This document shows positions 13,250-25,015 of a stretch of DNA of 64,000 bases, piece by piece (position 1 is the stretch's first letter; each line of letters starts with the position of its first letter). The notes under the pieces were generated by a model. That model worked only from the letters and a program-made list of their open reading frames with translations. It was not told the DNA's origin and made no database searches. A program made the translations under genes and the position numbers. This DNA comes from Stictocephala bisonia (lineage: Eukaryota; Arthropoda; Insecta; Hemiptera; Membracidae). The DNA lies in the NCBI GenBank assembly GCA_035578905.1, contig JAQJVL010002626.1, positions 1 through 64,000 on the forward strand, written 5' to 3'.

Positions 13250-13490
13250 CATACCACTGTACATGTATGGGTGGGCGGGTGGGTCAATACCATTGTACGT
13301 GTATGGGTGGGTGGGTGGGTCAATACCACTGTGCGTGTATGGGTGGGCGGGTGGGTCAATACCACCGTGCGTGCATGGGAAGGCGGGTGGGTCAATACCA
13401 CTGTACGTGTATGGGTGGGTGTGTTAATACCACTGTACGTGTATGGGTGGGCGGGTGTGTTAATACCATTGTATGTGTATGGGAAGTCGG
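13250..13490. repeat. 36-bp GTGGGT minisatellite, about 7 copies
   Basis: Tandem units contain TGTATGGGTGGGCGGGTGGG followed by TCAATACCACTGTACG. They start at 13264, 13300, 13336, 13372, 13408, 13440 and 13476, so one unit is 32 bp. G/C changes distinguish them. The array lies inside the hAT element, about 120 bp upstream of the transposase start. Related units occur at many other places in the window. Confidence 0.95.
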
Positions 13491-13639
13491 AGTATTTTGG
13501 CCAACTTAAAAAACGAAGACAAAAACATTCTTTGTCTCACATGATATCAAAACACTGTTGTAACCATGTGCACCTGTTGAATGAGGAAAATCTAGTAAAC
13601 GAGCAGAACTAAATATTGAGTCATCAATAAATGTCTGTC

Positions 13640-13735
13640 ATTTACCACTGTACGTGTGTGTTTCATTTACCACTGTACGTGTGGTGGGCGGGTGGGTCAT
13701 ATACCATTGTACGTGTGTGGGTGGGCGGGTGGGTC
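13640..13735. repeat. Short array of the 36-bp GTGGGT minisatellite
   Basis: Two to three degenerate units (TTTACCACTGTACGTGTG, GTGGGCGGGTGGGTCATATA) continue the 13250-13490 family after a gap of about 150 bp. Confidence 0.9.
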
Positions 13736-13870
13736 TGATCTGATTGAGACACTGACGATGACATTAAACTGTCAGAATTCAATTAATCTCTTCCTTGTTT
13801 CATGGAAGACAAAAATTAGTTCTCCTTGGTTTGTGCGCTGTGATAGTTAAGGAATTAATTTAGTAACATA

Positions 13871-14167
13871 CAGTCTGTATACGGTAGGGTGGCGCACGGA
13901 CCCGCCAGCTACCTGTGTCGGTCCTTTCCTCCCCCCGGCGCTCGCGGCTGTTTCCTTAATGAGTCACCAACTAGCCCCTCTAATAGAATTATTAACTTTT
14001 TTTACTTTCTCATAATATATCAATTTTAATAGAACATTTGTAAAGTACTAACAAAACTAAGAAAAGTGATATAAACACGATGTGCTTTGATTATAAATAA
14101 TGGTCGAAAGTTATTTTTTTAGCCGGAATACTGTATGATTTGTTAAATGTTTTACATTTCTCATACA
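13871..14167 (+). repeat. Left terminal inverted repeat of the IS630/Tc1-like element
   Basis: Pairs with 16449-16747. It includes a GC-rich outer part (GCGCACGGACCCGCCAGCTA, CCCCGGCGCTCGCGGCTG) and an AT-rich inner part ending near TTACATTTCTCAT. Confidence 0.92.
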
Positions 14168-14558
14168 ACGTTATCATGATACGATATTATTTTAAGAGTA
14201 CTTTGAAATAAGGTACGGTACTCTTGCCTTCTCCCATAGTCGTGCAGTGTGCAGATATGGGACATGGGACAACAAGACTGGTTAGGACATTGAACTTGTT
14301 GATGACTAACCGTAGTCTAATATGTGCGCTAATATTTTTCCGCGAAGGGGTTGGTGATTCACCACTCTTAGCAGTAATGGTTGTCCAGGGTGCCAGGGTA
14401 GTTTTCAGTTAGATGTGGATACTTCCCGTGATAACTTGTAACGAATACATTACACATAGTTGGTTTATTTATTATTTTTTTAATTGTTTAAATAGTTTAA
14501 TTTTTTTCCAAGTGATATTTTTTTGTTTAGTGAATGTTTTAATTTTTTGTGCACGATT

Positions 14559-15821
14559 ATGCCGCCATCAAGTGAAAAACGTGGGTTTACTTATAACTCT
14601 CAAGCCAGAACTATAATTGCATCGGTGTTACATTACTTTGAGCGGGAACGTGACAACAAAGGTCCATTATTAGATGTGAAAAAAGTATCTGAAAGAGTGG
14701 TCGCCGCATGTAACATTTCACGAAGAACATTGGTGCGGATCAAGTCGCAACTAAAACAAGCAGTGGAAAATGAAGGAAACTCTAGTGTCAACCCTCAAAG
14801 TTTTGAAGAAACGGATCAATCACCAATACCTGAATCAGCTGTAAGTAATAAATCCAGGCAAAATACTCCTAGACCTACCATCCCTAAGCTTACTACCCCA
14901 AGAAGAAGAAAACCATACAAGTCAATAGTTACACAGCTAGACGATTTTGAGAAAACTGCAATTAGAAACCACGTTTTTAGCTACTACAGACGCCGAGAAG
15001 TCCCTACCCTCCGAAAGTTAAAAGTAAGTTTACGAACAGCGGGTTTGTTTGATGGTTGTATACGAACACTGGCAAAAATGTTGAAAACTATCGGATTTAA
15101 ATGGAAAAAGTTAGACAATAGAAAAGTTCTCATGGAGAAACCCTCAGTTGCTCTTGCTAGGTGCCGATATTTGCGAAAAATTCGGGAAATTGACTATAAA
15201 AAAGTTATTTTTCTGGATGAAACATGGATCAACGCCAACACTTCGAAAGACTCAGGATGGACAAATGACAGTGTAAAGTGTTCTGTAAATGCCCCTTTAG
15301 GAAAAGGAAAACGTTTAATAATTTGCCATGCAGGAGGCTTTAACGGCTGGATCAAGTCGCCACCTCTGATATTCCAGTCAAAAAAAACGGTCGAATATCA
15401 CGAGGAACTATACAGTCTTGTAAAGCTGCATAAGGAACAAAGAAAATCTTACGTAATAGATAAAGAAGCCTGTAAGCGTGGGTTTAAAGTAATCAGACTG
15501 CCACCGTACCACTGTAATTACAATCCAATTGAGCTGGTTTGGTCAACTTTGAAGCGGTATGTAGCAGCAAGGAATACTACATTTAAATTGAACGATGTTC
15601 AGGATTTGTTTATGGAAGCTGTAAACTCCTTCACCTCAGAAGATTGGCGCAAATGCGTTGAACACGTCAAGAAAGAAGTCGAGGCAGACTGAACAAACAA
15701 AGGACTTGATGACGTCAGTGTCCAAGAACTAGTCATTAATCTGGCCCCTGGTGAATCGGATGACAGTGACTGGGATAACAGCGATGACGATGACGATCTG
15801 GGAGTGTCACCTCTAGAGTAA
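14559..15821 (+). pseudogene. IS630/Tc1-like DDE transposase, internally deleted with a premature stop
   Basis: The ATG at 14559 (MPPSSEKRGFTYN) fits the family better than the upstream in-frame TTG. The N-terminal helix-turn-helix region is followed by the first catalytic Asp in VIFLDETWINAN, then GKRLIICHAGGFNGWI, then NPIELVWSTLKRYVA with the third acidic residue. Members of this family normally have a DNAxYH segment with the second catalytic Asp between these blocks. Here EYHEE runs straight into LYSLVKLHKEQ, so about 60-70 residues are missing and the enzyme should be inactive. A TGA at 15690-15692 interrupts the frame, but the same frame continues to TAA at 15819-15821 through an acidic tail (SDDSDWDNSDDDDDLG), so the TGA looks like a late mutation. 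Confidence 0.93.
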
Positions 15822-16448
15822 TCAGGTAAAATAAAAAATAAAATCTATTTACCTAGAAAATTTTATTGGACGTAATATATATGATTACAAAAAGGGTATA
15901 AAAATATGATAATAGTATACAGTAAAACAAAATAATTATCTTCAAATTTACAGAGACTTTAAACGTTTTTTTTAAATATAAGTAGAGTATAATAAGATAT
16001 TACTACTTCTTTATTAGTCATGACAATAAGGTTGCGATGATTGATGAATAGCGGGTACTGTAACATTTCAATGTATGCTTTAAAACATTTTAATGTCATT
16101 AGAACTAGTAATAAAATATAACGAATGGTAAAAAATTAACTGCAATCTTAAAATATTGTATATTGGTTTTAGCGCGATTTTGTTTTATTTCAGTGTCACA
16201 CGGAAACAACATGGAAGATAAATGGAAAATGCTCAACTTCTGGACACTAAATACTTTGGCTTGAAGAAGATTACTGGGAGTAATATAAAATAATGTTGAT
16301 TTATTAATCAAATAAACTGTAAAGTATGTAGTGTTGCTTATTTAATGATATTTTGGCTGATTAAATAGTATGCGATAACATAGTTTTAAATTATTCTACC
16401 TTTTTTCAAAGAACTCTTAAAATAATATTGTATCAAGATTAGGGAATT

Positions 16449-16747
16449 ATGAGAAATATAAAACATTTAACAAATCATACAGTATTCCGGCTAAAAAATA
16501 ACTTTCGACCATTTCGTTATTTATAATCAAAGCACATCGTGTTTTATATCACTTTTCTTAGTTTTGTTAGTACTTTACAAATATTCTATTAAAATTGAGA
16601 TATTATGAGAAAGTAAAAAAAGTTAATAATTCTATTAGAGGGGCTAGTTGGTGACTCATTATGGAAACAGCCGCGAGCGCCGGGGGAAGGAAAGGACAGA
16701 CACAGGTAGCTGGCGGGTCCGTGCGCCACCCTACCGTATACAGACTG
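16449..16747 (-). repeat. Right terminal inverted repeat of the IS630/Tc1-like element
   Basis: Reverse complement of 13871-14167 with very few differences. The outermost 29 bases match exactly. Confidence 0.92.
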
Positions 16748-16773
16748 TAGTAGTAGTAGTAGTAGTAGTAGTA
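16748..16773. repeat. (TAG)n microsatellite at the element border
   Basis: Eight or so GTA/TAG units directly after the right end. They may have grown from the TA target duplication. GGAATTAATT follows and also occurs before the left end near 13851. Confidence 0.85.
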
Positions 16774-17263
16774 GGAATTAATTGGCACAACGGACTGGCG
16801 AACGGACTAGTTACAACGCAAGCACTGAACAAACTGCAAGGTTATTGACATTGGATTGAAGATGCGGTGGGGGTGGGCGTGGTAGGGGTGGGGGGACACT
16901 CGCACTCATGCCAAGGCCAAACGGAGGTATCGGTACACACACCCGTTGCGTCTGACAGTAACTGCTATGGAGGGGGACGGTTTTGAGAATATTGAACTCT
17001 TGTGTGTTTTGATCTGTTTTATTTTAAACAATGGCTTTAATTTTTTACAAACACTTGACCATTATGTCAAGTGAATATTCTTTATGTGGAAGCGTGGAAA
17101 TTGGTAAAAAAACGTGGAAATTGAAACATTACAAAAACAATTTTGAAAACCTAGAAAGTTATTTTTGTAATTTTTTTTATTTATTTCATTTGGGTGTCAC
17201 GCCCCCCCTGGACTTTCTCCACGCCCCCTCAGGGGGGCGCGCCCCCCAGTTTGGGAACCACTG

Positions 17264-18129
17264 TACTTCTCTAGAAGAAAGATTTTTTTTAATTCCATCA
17301 GAAATGGCCTTTAAAGGAATCCTTTTATCTTATAAGAACAACATTAAAAATAATTAACATTAGCTAGAAAAAAAGGAAAAAACACAGCTTCTATAGTATT
17401 TAATAGTAGGAGGTACAGTTAACCACCTAATATGAATGTAATGACATACCAAGGCCGAAGGCCGAGGTGACATGAGCTCAGATACTAGCAGAGTGGGCAA
17501 GGTAAGTGTGCAGGATTGTTCCCTGTTATCTTAATTGGAAAGAGCAAATATAAAATACTCTAAGAATTTTAAAACAAAACTAATAGCTGTAGGTGAACAA
17601 TGTAGAAGAGATGAAAACATTAAGCAGCGAGCCTATGGTTTGCTAATGGTTACAGACTCCAGCCATATACTCACCTGGGTTATCTGCCCCCTGTCACAAT
17701 ATCCGGAGACCCCTCCCCTGGTGTCTGGTAATTGATGTTTATTGGAGGATTCTCTGTAAGGTCTGTCAGCTACTACAGTGACATTTGTAGGGTTGAACCA
17801 AACGGAGAATCGGGTTACAAAATTATTGTGGAACATTTTTATTTTAAGAAATCTTGGATAAATGGTTACTATATGAATTTTAGTACTCACAACCCTTAAA
17901 TTTCACATAAATTTATAAAAAGTCTTTTACTGATATCAAAAGTTTATTTTTAATTGGTTTATAGCATAACTGGTCAAAACCAACCTTCATAAGCTAAGTG
18001 TTCTTATTTCGATCCAACCAGAGTCAAAACGAAATTTGGATCAGATCAGCTGATACCGGATGTTAATTAGTAATTGGATTATTAGTCAAGGACGCTTTAT
18101 AAGACAAAGTATGCCTTAGGAATGACAAA
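17264..18129. other. Intergenic; contains a small GC-rich palindromic motif
   Basis: No gene. At 17452-17470 there is a short AAGGCCGAAGGCCGAGG motif, related to those near 21500 and 49090. The rest is unassigned. Confidence 0.5.
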
Positions 18130-18360
18130 GACTACATTCGCACATCACACTCATCACACTTATTCAACATCCATATCTATAAAAGGCAAAGCCCTTGCTA
18201 ATTTATTGACTAATTTACTGTAATTACTAAATATCCAACTTCTAATATAGGTAGAGAGCTGACATTTTGAAAACTGTTTCTTTAGGTCTTAAAAAGGACA
18301 ACTAAGCAGATTTTATGCCGGTATCCCCATAGGGCTCCACCCCATAGGCCTTCAACATTA
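18130..18360 (+). repeat. Family E head region, copy 2
   Basis: CACATCACACTCATCACACT, TATCTATAAAAGGCAAAGCC, AGAGAGCTGACATTTTGAAA and CTGTTTCTTTAGGTCTT parallel 40362-40460 in the same order. The element might extend to about 20600, where tail-like sequence shared with 41280-41680 lies. A Helitron-like identity is a guess based on the TC start and the hairpin-rich tail. Confidence 0.45.
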
Positions 18361-20154
18361 CCATATTATGCTTATGGAAAAAATTAATTGAACAAATGAA
18401 ATACAAATATTCAAAAGCTGTAGTTTTTTTAACAAACCGCAATGTCACACCAAAGGTTTGGTTTTAACGATATAAAAGTTAGCAAAAAAATATTTAGTAA
18501 TTATAGAAATTAAATATATGTTTGTCTGTGTGTATATCAGGAAGCCGTTTAAATACCTGTCAAGGTAATAATTCCTGTTAAAATCCTTTTTAAATCAGAA
18601 GACATACAAGAACATAAAACTATCAAGTAGTTTTACATACGTTAAAGATAATATATCTGAAAACACATTTGATAAGGATTACTAATATTTTGAATACATT
18701 TTGGAAGAAAATCCATTGGATTAATTTCATCAGTATTATGTTAACTCATTTTAATTTGTTTTACTGGTAAGACAGTACAAATCATAACGTATGTTTTCTG
18801 GCAAACTACCATTGGTATTTTAATTATTATGCTTTTCAATATAAAGTTTAATTTACAGTACAAGTAAACGTCACACAACACAAATTTATTACAATATAAG
18901 TACAAAATGCACAAATATATTACAATATAAGTAAATTAACCTATGTAACATAGGTGAAATACCTCACATTATATGGACAAAAACGTTTTTCAAACTTAAA
19001 ATTATAATATCACACAATTATTTTATGTATACGAGTAATTTACGTTAATAGAGAGATAAAATATTATCTATATTGAAAAAAAATTCGTCCATGCCGTATG
19101 AATTAAATCAATAATATTTTAAATAATCATAGCTGAAAAAATATTTACGTTATTTATTTAATAGTTTGCGTATTATTTTTGGATAAGTTTTTATCGACAG
19201 TAAAATATTATAGATATTGAAGAATCATTTGATATTTTAAATTTGTGATATTTCAATAAGATTATTATTATTCTCGATCATTTTCAAAGAACTAACTGTC
19301 TTATGTAGTAATTTTATACAATATAAGACATTTTGAAAAGAAAACTCGACTATGAAATCATGTGAAAGTACGCCGAATGATAAAACCCAGTCCTATATTG
19401 CTATTATAGGAACAAATACGAGTTGAGAATTGAGTTATCATAAATTAAGTTAAATTAAGCGATAAACGTATGTAAATGTCTAATACTTAGTTTTTCAATG
19501 AACTATTTTCTTAATTGTTAGGTAGGTTATGATTAATAAATTGGCTTTCTTATAAATTGTCAAATGATATACATACTTTAATAAATCGAAATCACACTCT
19601 TCTTGCATCTTGGTTTATTTTTTTGGTCATTTTCTTCAGTGAAATGTAACTACATAAAGAAATTCAGTTTCAGACATTTAAATGATGTATTGAAAAAAAT
19701 TTCCTAGTTTTTAATTGTATTTATTTTGTTTAAAATTGATTCATACTTTGCTTATCAGCGATACTGTACTAAAATATTAAGGCTATCTACAAATAATTTT
19801 TATTCACTGTAAGATAAAAAGTTCCAAATTTAATAGTTAATTAAGTATTGCATTAAAGTTTAAAACTGCTATTAGCTTTCTTTTACATTTTTCTTCTTTT
19901 AGTTTTGTAAACTTCACTGTCTATGAAAGCTTATTTTATTTTACTGTAGTAAATATTTCACCTGTGTACGGGAGATAATACGGTTTGATATTGTATCTAT
20001 AATTAACAATCGCCAAATCACACATGTAATTATGGTCCACGTAGAGACTAATTAATGGTAATATATCAGCTGATTACCCTCATTATGCCATTAACTAGCC
20101 GACCTCCCAGTTCCTGGATTTAATTACAATAAAGCTTATCTAAATATATACAAT
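18361..20154. other. AT-rich region, no gene
   Basis: About 1.8 kb, very AT-rich. It has a short direct repeat (ACAATATAAGTA near 18890 and 18923) and an imperfect inverted pair (CTAATTAATGGTA near 20048 and TGCCATTAACTAG near 20086). It may be the interior of a degraded family E element. Confidence 0.45.
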
Positions 20155-20600
20155 CAAAAACGATGTACACACACGTCACGTAACATCCAGAGCAGATTTT
20201 ATCGAAATTTGGATGGAAGTTATATTATGAACCATAGAAACCTACTAAGAAATAATTTTTCAAAGTTCCATCCTTAAGGGGTAGAAACCACATCTCAACT
20301 TTTCTTTTTATCATAAGAGTAAAATTCACGTTAATTTATTAATTTGTTTGAAACAGGTGATACGAAAAACATGAAAATGACTAAAAAATTTGTCAGGGTT
20401 GGTTTTTATTGTGAAATGATTGATCCAATTTCGACTAACTCAGTCATTATTGCACTAGTTTTCATCCCTCTAAAGTAGATTTATAGGGTTTTATAGGCTA
20501 TAAAATATTGTTATCTAGGAGAACGGCAGCAGGCTGAGCTATTATATTGAGGGAAGGTTCAGCAAGCGTAGAGAATCACCCTGTAGCAAAGCGAGGACTA
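20155..20600 (+). repeat. Family E tail region, copy 2
   Basis: ACGATGTACACACACGTCAC, AACCTACTAAGAAATAATTT, CCACATCTCAACTTTTCTTT, GAACGGCAGCAGGCTGAGCT and AGCAAAGCGAGGACTA follow the same order as in 6000-6250 and 41280-41680. Short palindromic GC-rich motifs near the end resemble the 3' hairpin region of Helitrons, but no definite CTRR end was fixed. Confidence 0.5.
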
Positions 20601-22489
20601 TCGACTAATACACATATAAAAGCCACTATTTTATTTTGATTTTGAAATATGTATAAAATTATACATATTTTTGTAATGAATAATAGTCGTCCCCCACTTG
20701 TTTTATGAATTATTATTTCCCAAATGGATGATCTCCAAACTAATGTTTGTAATATGGAAGTAATGGTATGATTTTGGTTCTTTTAGAATGATAATATAAC
20801 ATTTTAACCATGATAATATATAGTTTTTGGAATACTACAATTTATTATTTAATAACGTGTTTAAAGATTATAGTTTTAAAACAGATTTGTCAACTTATTT
20901 GCGTTTTAAGTTTATGATTTAATAGGTCAAACAGAGCCGAATCACATTCATACGAGTTAAAAATATATATACAACACACTTCATGAACTCTTCCCTAATT
21001 TTATTGTTTATTTATGACTATACTTTTTGACAATTTCTTAAAAATGTAGTTTTATGAACTAATATTAGACAAAATATTGTTGAGATTTAAAGTGGATATT
21101 GTATAGAATATCATAATCAATTAAAAAAATCCAAAAGACGATGTAGATTTTCTCTCTAAAAAATATACTCAATGAATATTTTCCTTGAAATCATCACATG
21201 TTATTTATTGTCATAATAACTAAAAGGACCTCTGCAAACTAGCTAGCTGAGAATCCACCATTAGTGGCAAAAACCGTGGTAACGCTGTAATATGTGGTGT
21301 TGACAAAATCCTTCCTTGGGGAATCACGTGATTATTGATTCAACACTAGAAGCCACCACAGTTTTACCGATTTTCCGTAAACTGATAAGCTTTTACACTT
21401 TGAAGAAATAAATTTTGTGTCATTAAATTTTGATACAAGGGGACACAACTGCACGCTTTTGTGCCTTCATCTTCCTTCGCTGCGCTCGTTTAACCTTGGC
21501 CTTCGGCCTCGGTCTATTATTCGTGATTAAATTGACAACAGAAGCAACAGAACAAACATTTAGAACTGTGTTTGTTTGACAGTCATGTTTTAATTTCTAT
21601 ACAAATCGGACGATTTAAAATGCATACTAAAAATATGCAGTGTATACACCTCTAATATGTACATTTATATATCGTATTAAAACATGTATGTTCAATTAAC
21701 ATACAGTCCTGATATGTAAAGGCAGCTTATTTCAATTCTCTTCTTATTCTGAGCGCAAACCTCCCTTAAGTAATTTCTGATGCAATCTGAGTCCAGTTGA
21801 ATTATTAAACCTGAAAGTTCATTCTTTTATAAAATATGTTTTAAAAACTATAATTTGTTTTCTGTGATTCAAGAAACAAAAGTATAAATTCTGCCAAATT
21901 TACCCTTCAGAGTTGATCAGCCACCTGTGTCCACGTGTGTCCAATCTATGTTTAGTAATTTCATAATTTTAGCATAGAAAAATAATCACCGAGGAAGAAA
22001 TATAAAGAACTGAATGAGCTATTTTATGTATTGTGAAGTTTAAAATGTGTTTTCGTTTCTAGGATCTCATTAATACAAAAGCTTTAGCCATTCTAACAAA
22101 ACTAAAACGAGCTAGGAAGTAAAGCTCAAACTAAAACCTAAACTTATCTCGATACTAATACGATAAGAAAGCTAAGCTAAATTAGCTAGATTAACTACAA
22201 AATTTTTATTTTTAGATTATTTACATTTTATGCTAAAAATGACATAAAACAAGTAAACTTACTCAAATTGGACTTGGAAACGCGTTGTAACTCTAGTGTA
22301 GTTTCTGGTGCCAAATAGACACTGATGGATCACCGGAGATTCCCAGCAGCCCTGGTGGGCTGAGAGTTGCTTATCTAATGTAAAATTACCAAGACTAACT
22401 CTACTGTATTTGAAAAGGCTAGTGTCACGTGGTGGGTTTTGACATAGTCATTGAAGACATTATTACAAATTTACGATAGTACTAGAATA
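20601..22489. other. AT-rich region with one GC-rich palindromic motif
   Basis: No gene was recognised in 1.9 kb. At 21440-21520 GGGGACACAACTGCACGCTT, CTTCGCTGCGCTCG and TTGGCCTTCGGCCTCGG form short hairpins. A parallel block lies at 49028-49108. The rest is AT-rich and unassigned. Confidence 0.5.
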
Positions 22490-22884
22490 GGGTATGCTGG
22501 TCAACACCACTGTATTATGTATATGCGGAAGGGTATGTGGATCATCACTACTATAGTTGTATGAGAGGGTGGTTGGTTATTAGTATTGTGTGTGTACGGA
22601 AGGGTATGTGGATCATCACTACTATAGTTGTATGAGAGGGTGGTTGGTTATTAGTATTGTGTGTGTACTGAAGGGTATTTGGATCATCACTACTATGGTT
22701 GTATGAGAGGGTGGTTGGTTATCAGTATTGTGTGTGTACGGAAGGGTATGTGGATCATCACTACTATAGTTGTATGAGAGGGTGGTTGGTTATCAGTATT
22801 GTGTGTGTGTGTGTGTGTGTGTGTACGGAAGGGTATGTGGGTCATCACTACTGTAGTCGTATGAGAGGATGGTTGGTTATCAGT

Positions 22885-22920
<36 letters not shown>

Positions 22921-24955
22921 GAAGGGTATGTGGGTCATCACTACTATAGTTGTATGAGAGGGTGGTTGGTTATCAGTATTGTGTGTGTACTGAAGGGTAT
23001 TTGGATCATCACTACTATGGTTGTATGAGAGGGTGGTTGGTTATCAGTATTGTGTGTGTACGGAAGGGTATGTGGATCATCACTACTATGGTTGTATGAG
23101 AGGGTGGTTGGTTATCAGTATTGTGTGTGTACTGAAGGGTATTTGGATCATCACTACTATGGTTGTATGAGAGGGTGGTTGGTTATCAGTATTGTGTGTG
23201 TACGGAAGGGTATGTGGATCATCACTACTATGGTTGTATGAGAGGGTGGTTGGTTATCAGTATTGTGTGTGTACTGAAGGGTATTTGGATCATCACTACT
23301 ATGGTTGTATGAGAGGGTGGTTGGTTATCAGTATTGTGTGTGTACGGAAGGGTATGTGGATCATCACTACTATGGTTGTATGAGAGGGTGGTTGGTTATC
23401 AGTATTGTGTGTGTACGGAAGGGTATGTGGATCATCACTACTATGGTTGTATGAGAGGGTGGTTGGTTATCAGTATTGTGTGTGTACTGAAGGGTATTTG
23501 GATCATCACTACTATGGTTGTATGAGAGGGTGGTTGGTTATCAGTATTGTGTGTGTACGGAAGGGTATGTGGATCATCACTACTATGGTTGTATGAGAGG
23601 GTGGTTGGTTATCAGTATTGCGTGTGTACGGAAGGGTATGTGGATCATCACTACTATGGTTGTATGAGAGGGTGGTTGGTTATCAGTATTGTGTGTGTAC
23701 TGAAGGGTATTTGGATCATCACTACTATGGTTGTATGAGAGGGTGGTTGGTTATTAGTATTGTGTGTGTACGGAAGGGTATGTGGATCATCACTACTATG
23801 GTTGTATGAGAGGGTGGTTGGTTATCAGTATTGTGTGTGTACTGAAGGGTATTTGGATCATCACTACTATGGTTGTATGAGAGGGTGGTTGGTTATCAGT
23901 ATTGTGTGTGTGTACGGAAGGGTATGTGGATCATCACTACTATGGTTGTATGAGAGGGTGGTTGGTTATCAGTATTGCGTGTGTACGGAAGGGTATGTGG
24001 ATCATCACTACTATGGTTGTATGAGAGGGTGGTTGGTTATCAGTATTGTGTGTGTACGGAAGGGTATGTGGATCATCACTACTATGGTTGTATGAGAGGG
24101 TGGTTGGTTATCAGTATTGTGTGTGTACGGAAGGGTATGTGGATCATCACTACTATGGTTGTATGAGAGGGTGGTTGGTTATCAGTATTGTGTGTGTACG
24201 GAAGGGTATGTGGATCATCACTACTATGGTTGTATGAGAGGGTGGTTGGTTATCAGTATTGCGTGTGTACGGAAGGGTATGTGGATCATCACTACTGTAG
24301 TTGTATGAGAGGGTGGTTGGTTATCAGTATTGTGTGTGTACGGAAGGGTATGTGGATCATCACTACTATGGTTGTATGAGAGGGTGGTTGGTTATCAGTA
24401 TTGCGTGTGTACGGAAGGGTATGTGGATCATCACTACTGTGGTTGTATGAGAGGGTGGTTGGTTATCAGTATTGCGTGTGTACGGAAGGGTATGTGGATC
24501 ATCACTACTGTAGTTGTATGAGAGGGTGGTTGGTTATCAGTATTGTGTGTATGTATGTACATACCGGAAGGGTATGTAGATCATCACTACTGTAGTTGTA
24601 TGAGAGGGTGGTTGGTTATCAGTATTGTGTGTGTACGGAAGGGTATGTGGGTCACACTACTGTAGTTGTATGAGAGGGTGGTTGGTTATCAGTATTGTGT
24701 GTGTACGGAAGGGTATGTGGGTCACACTACTGTAGTTGTATGAGAGGGTGGTTGGTTATCAGTATTGTGTGTGTACGGAAGGGTATGTGGGTCATCACTA
24801 CTGTAGTTGTATGAGAGGGGGGTTTGTTATCAGTATTGTGTGTGTACGGAAGGGTATGTGGATCATCACTACTGTAGTTGTATGAGAGGGTGGTTGGTTA
24901 TCAGTCTTGTGTGTGTACGGAAGGGTATGTGGGTCACACTACTATGGTTGTATGA
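22490..24955. repeat. 71-bp minisatellite, about 34 copies
   Basis: Each 71-bp unit has two related halves: TGTATGAGAGGGTGGTTGGT plus TATCAGTATTGTGTG, and TGTACGGAAGGGTATGTGGA plus TCATCACTACTATGGT. In the left half of the array many units alternate between CGGAAGGGTATGTGG and CTGAAGGGTATTTGG versions, giving a 142-bp higher-order period. (TG)n expansions occur near 22801 and 22888. Because 71 is not a multiple of 3, the many short open frames are accidental. The first unit (GGTCAACACCACTGTATTAT) looks like the 36-bp GTGGGT unit, so the halves probably derive from it. Confidence 0.96.
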
Positions 24956-25015
24956 GAATCACTAATTACAGAAGACATTAAACAACTAATCATATCACTT
25001 AGAGAACCTACATTA

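Larger units (their letters stand above)
13871..16747 (+). mobile_element. IS630/Tc1-like transposon with about 300-bp inverted repeats
   Basis: Starts CAGTCTGTATACGGTAGGGT and ends with its reverse complement. The inverted arms extend to about 14167 on the left and from about 16449 on the right, nearly identical throughout. TA flanks each side (13869-13870 and 16748-16749), the target duplication of the Tc1/mariner-IS630 superfamily. It carries one transposase gene (14559-15821), which is damaged. The near-identity of the arms suggests a fairly recent insertion. It lies inside the hAT element and therefore arrived later. Confidence 0.95.
10957..17263 (-). mobile_element. hAT transposon, disrupted and carrying a nested IS630 element
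   Basis: The left end CAGGGGTTCCCAAACTTTTT and the reverse complement of the right end, CAGTGGTTCCCAAACTGGGG, form the terminal inverted repeats seen in BED-finger hAT elements, followed by C/G-rich subterminal sequence on both sides. The enclosed transposase remnant (minus strand, 13127 to 11332) agrees with this. The 8 bp left of the element are TTCTAGAA. On the right, CTCTAGAA occurs after a 5-bp offset, so a target duplication is possible but not clean. About 2.9 kb of the 6.3 kb belongs to the nested element at 13871-16747, giving a hAT of about 3.4 kb. Confidence 0.9.

Noticed and set aside
13174..13612. Frames rich in Gly-Trp-Val or Thr-His-Pro-Pro in the 36-bp array
   Set aside because: They are translations of the minisatellite in several frames at once.
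17264..17277. Clean 8-bp target duplication of the hAT element
   Set aside because: TTCTAGAA on the left and CTCTAGAA on the right are similar, but the right copy is 5 bp away from the element end, so it was not claimed.
22693..24595. Many overlapping 63-111-codon frames in the 71-bp array
   Set aside because: 71 bp is not a multiple of 3, so the same peptide recurs in shifting frames. There is no start context or conserved protein.
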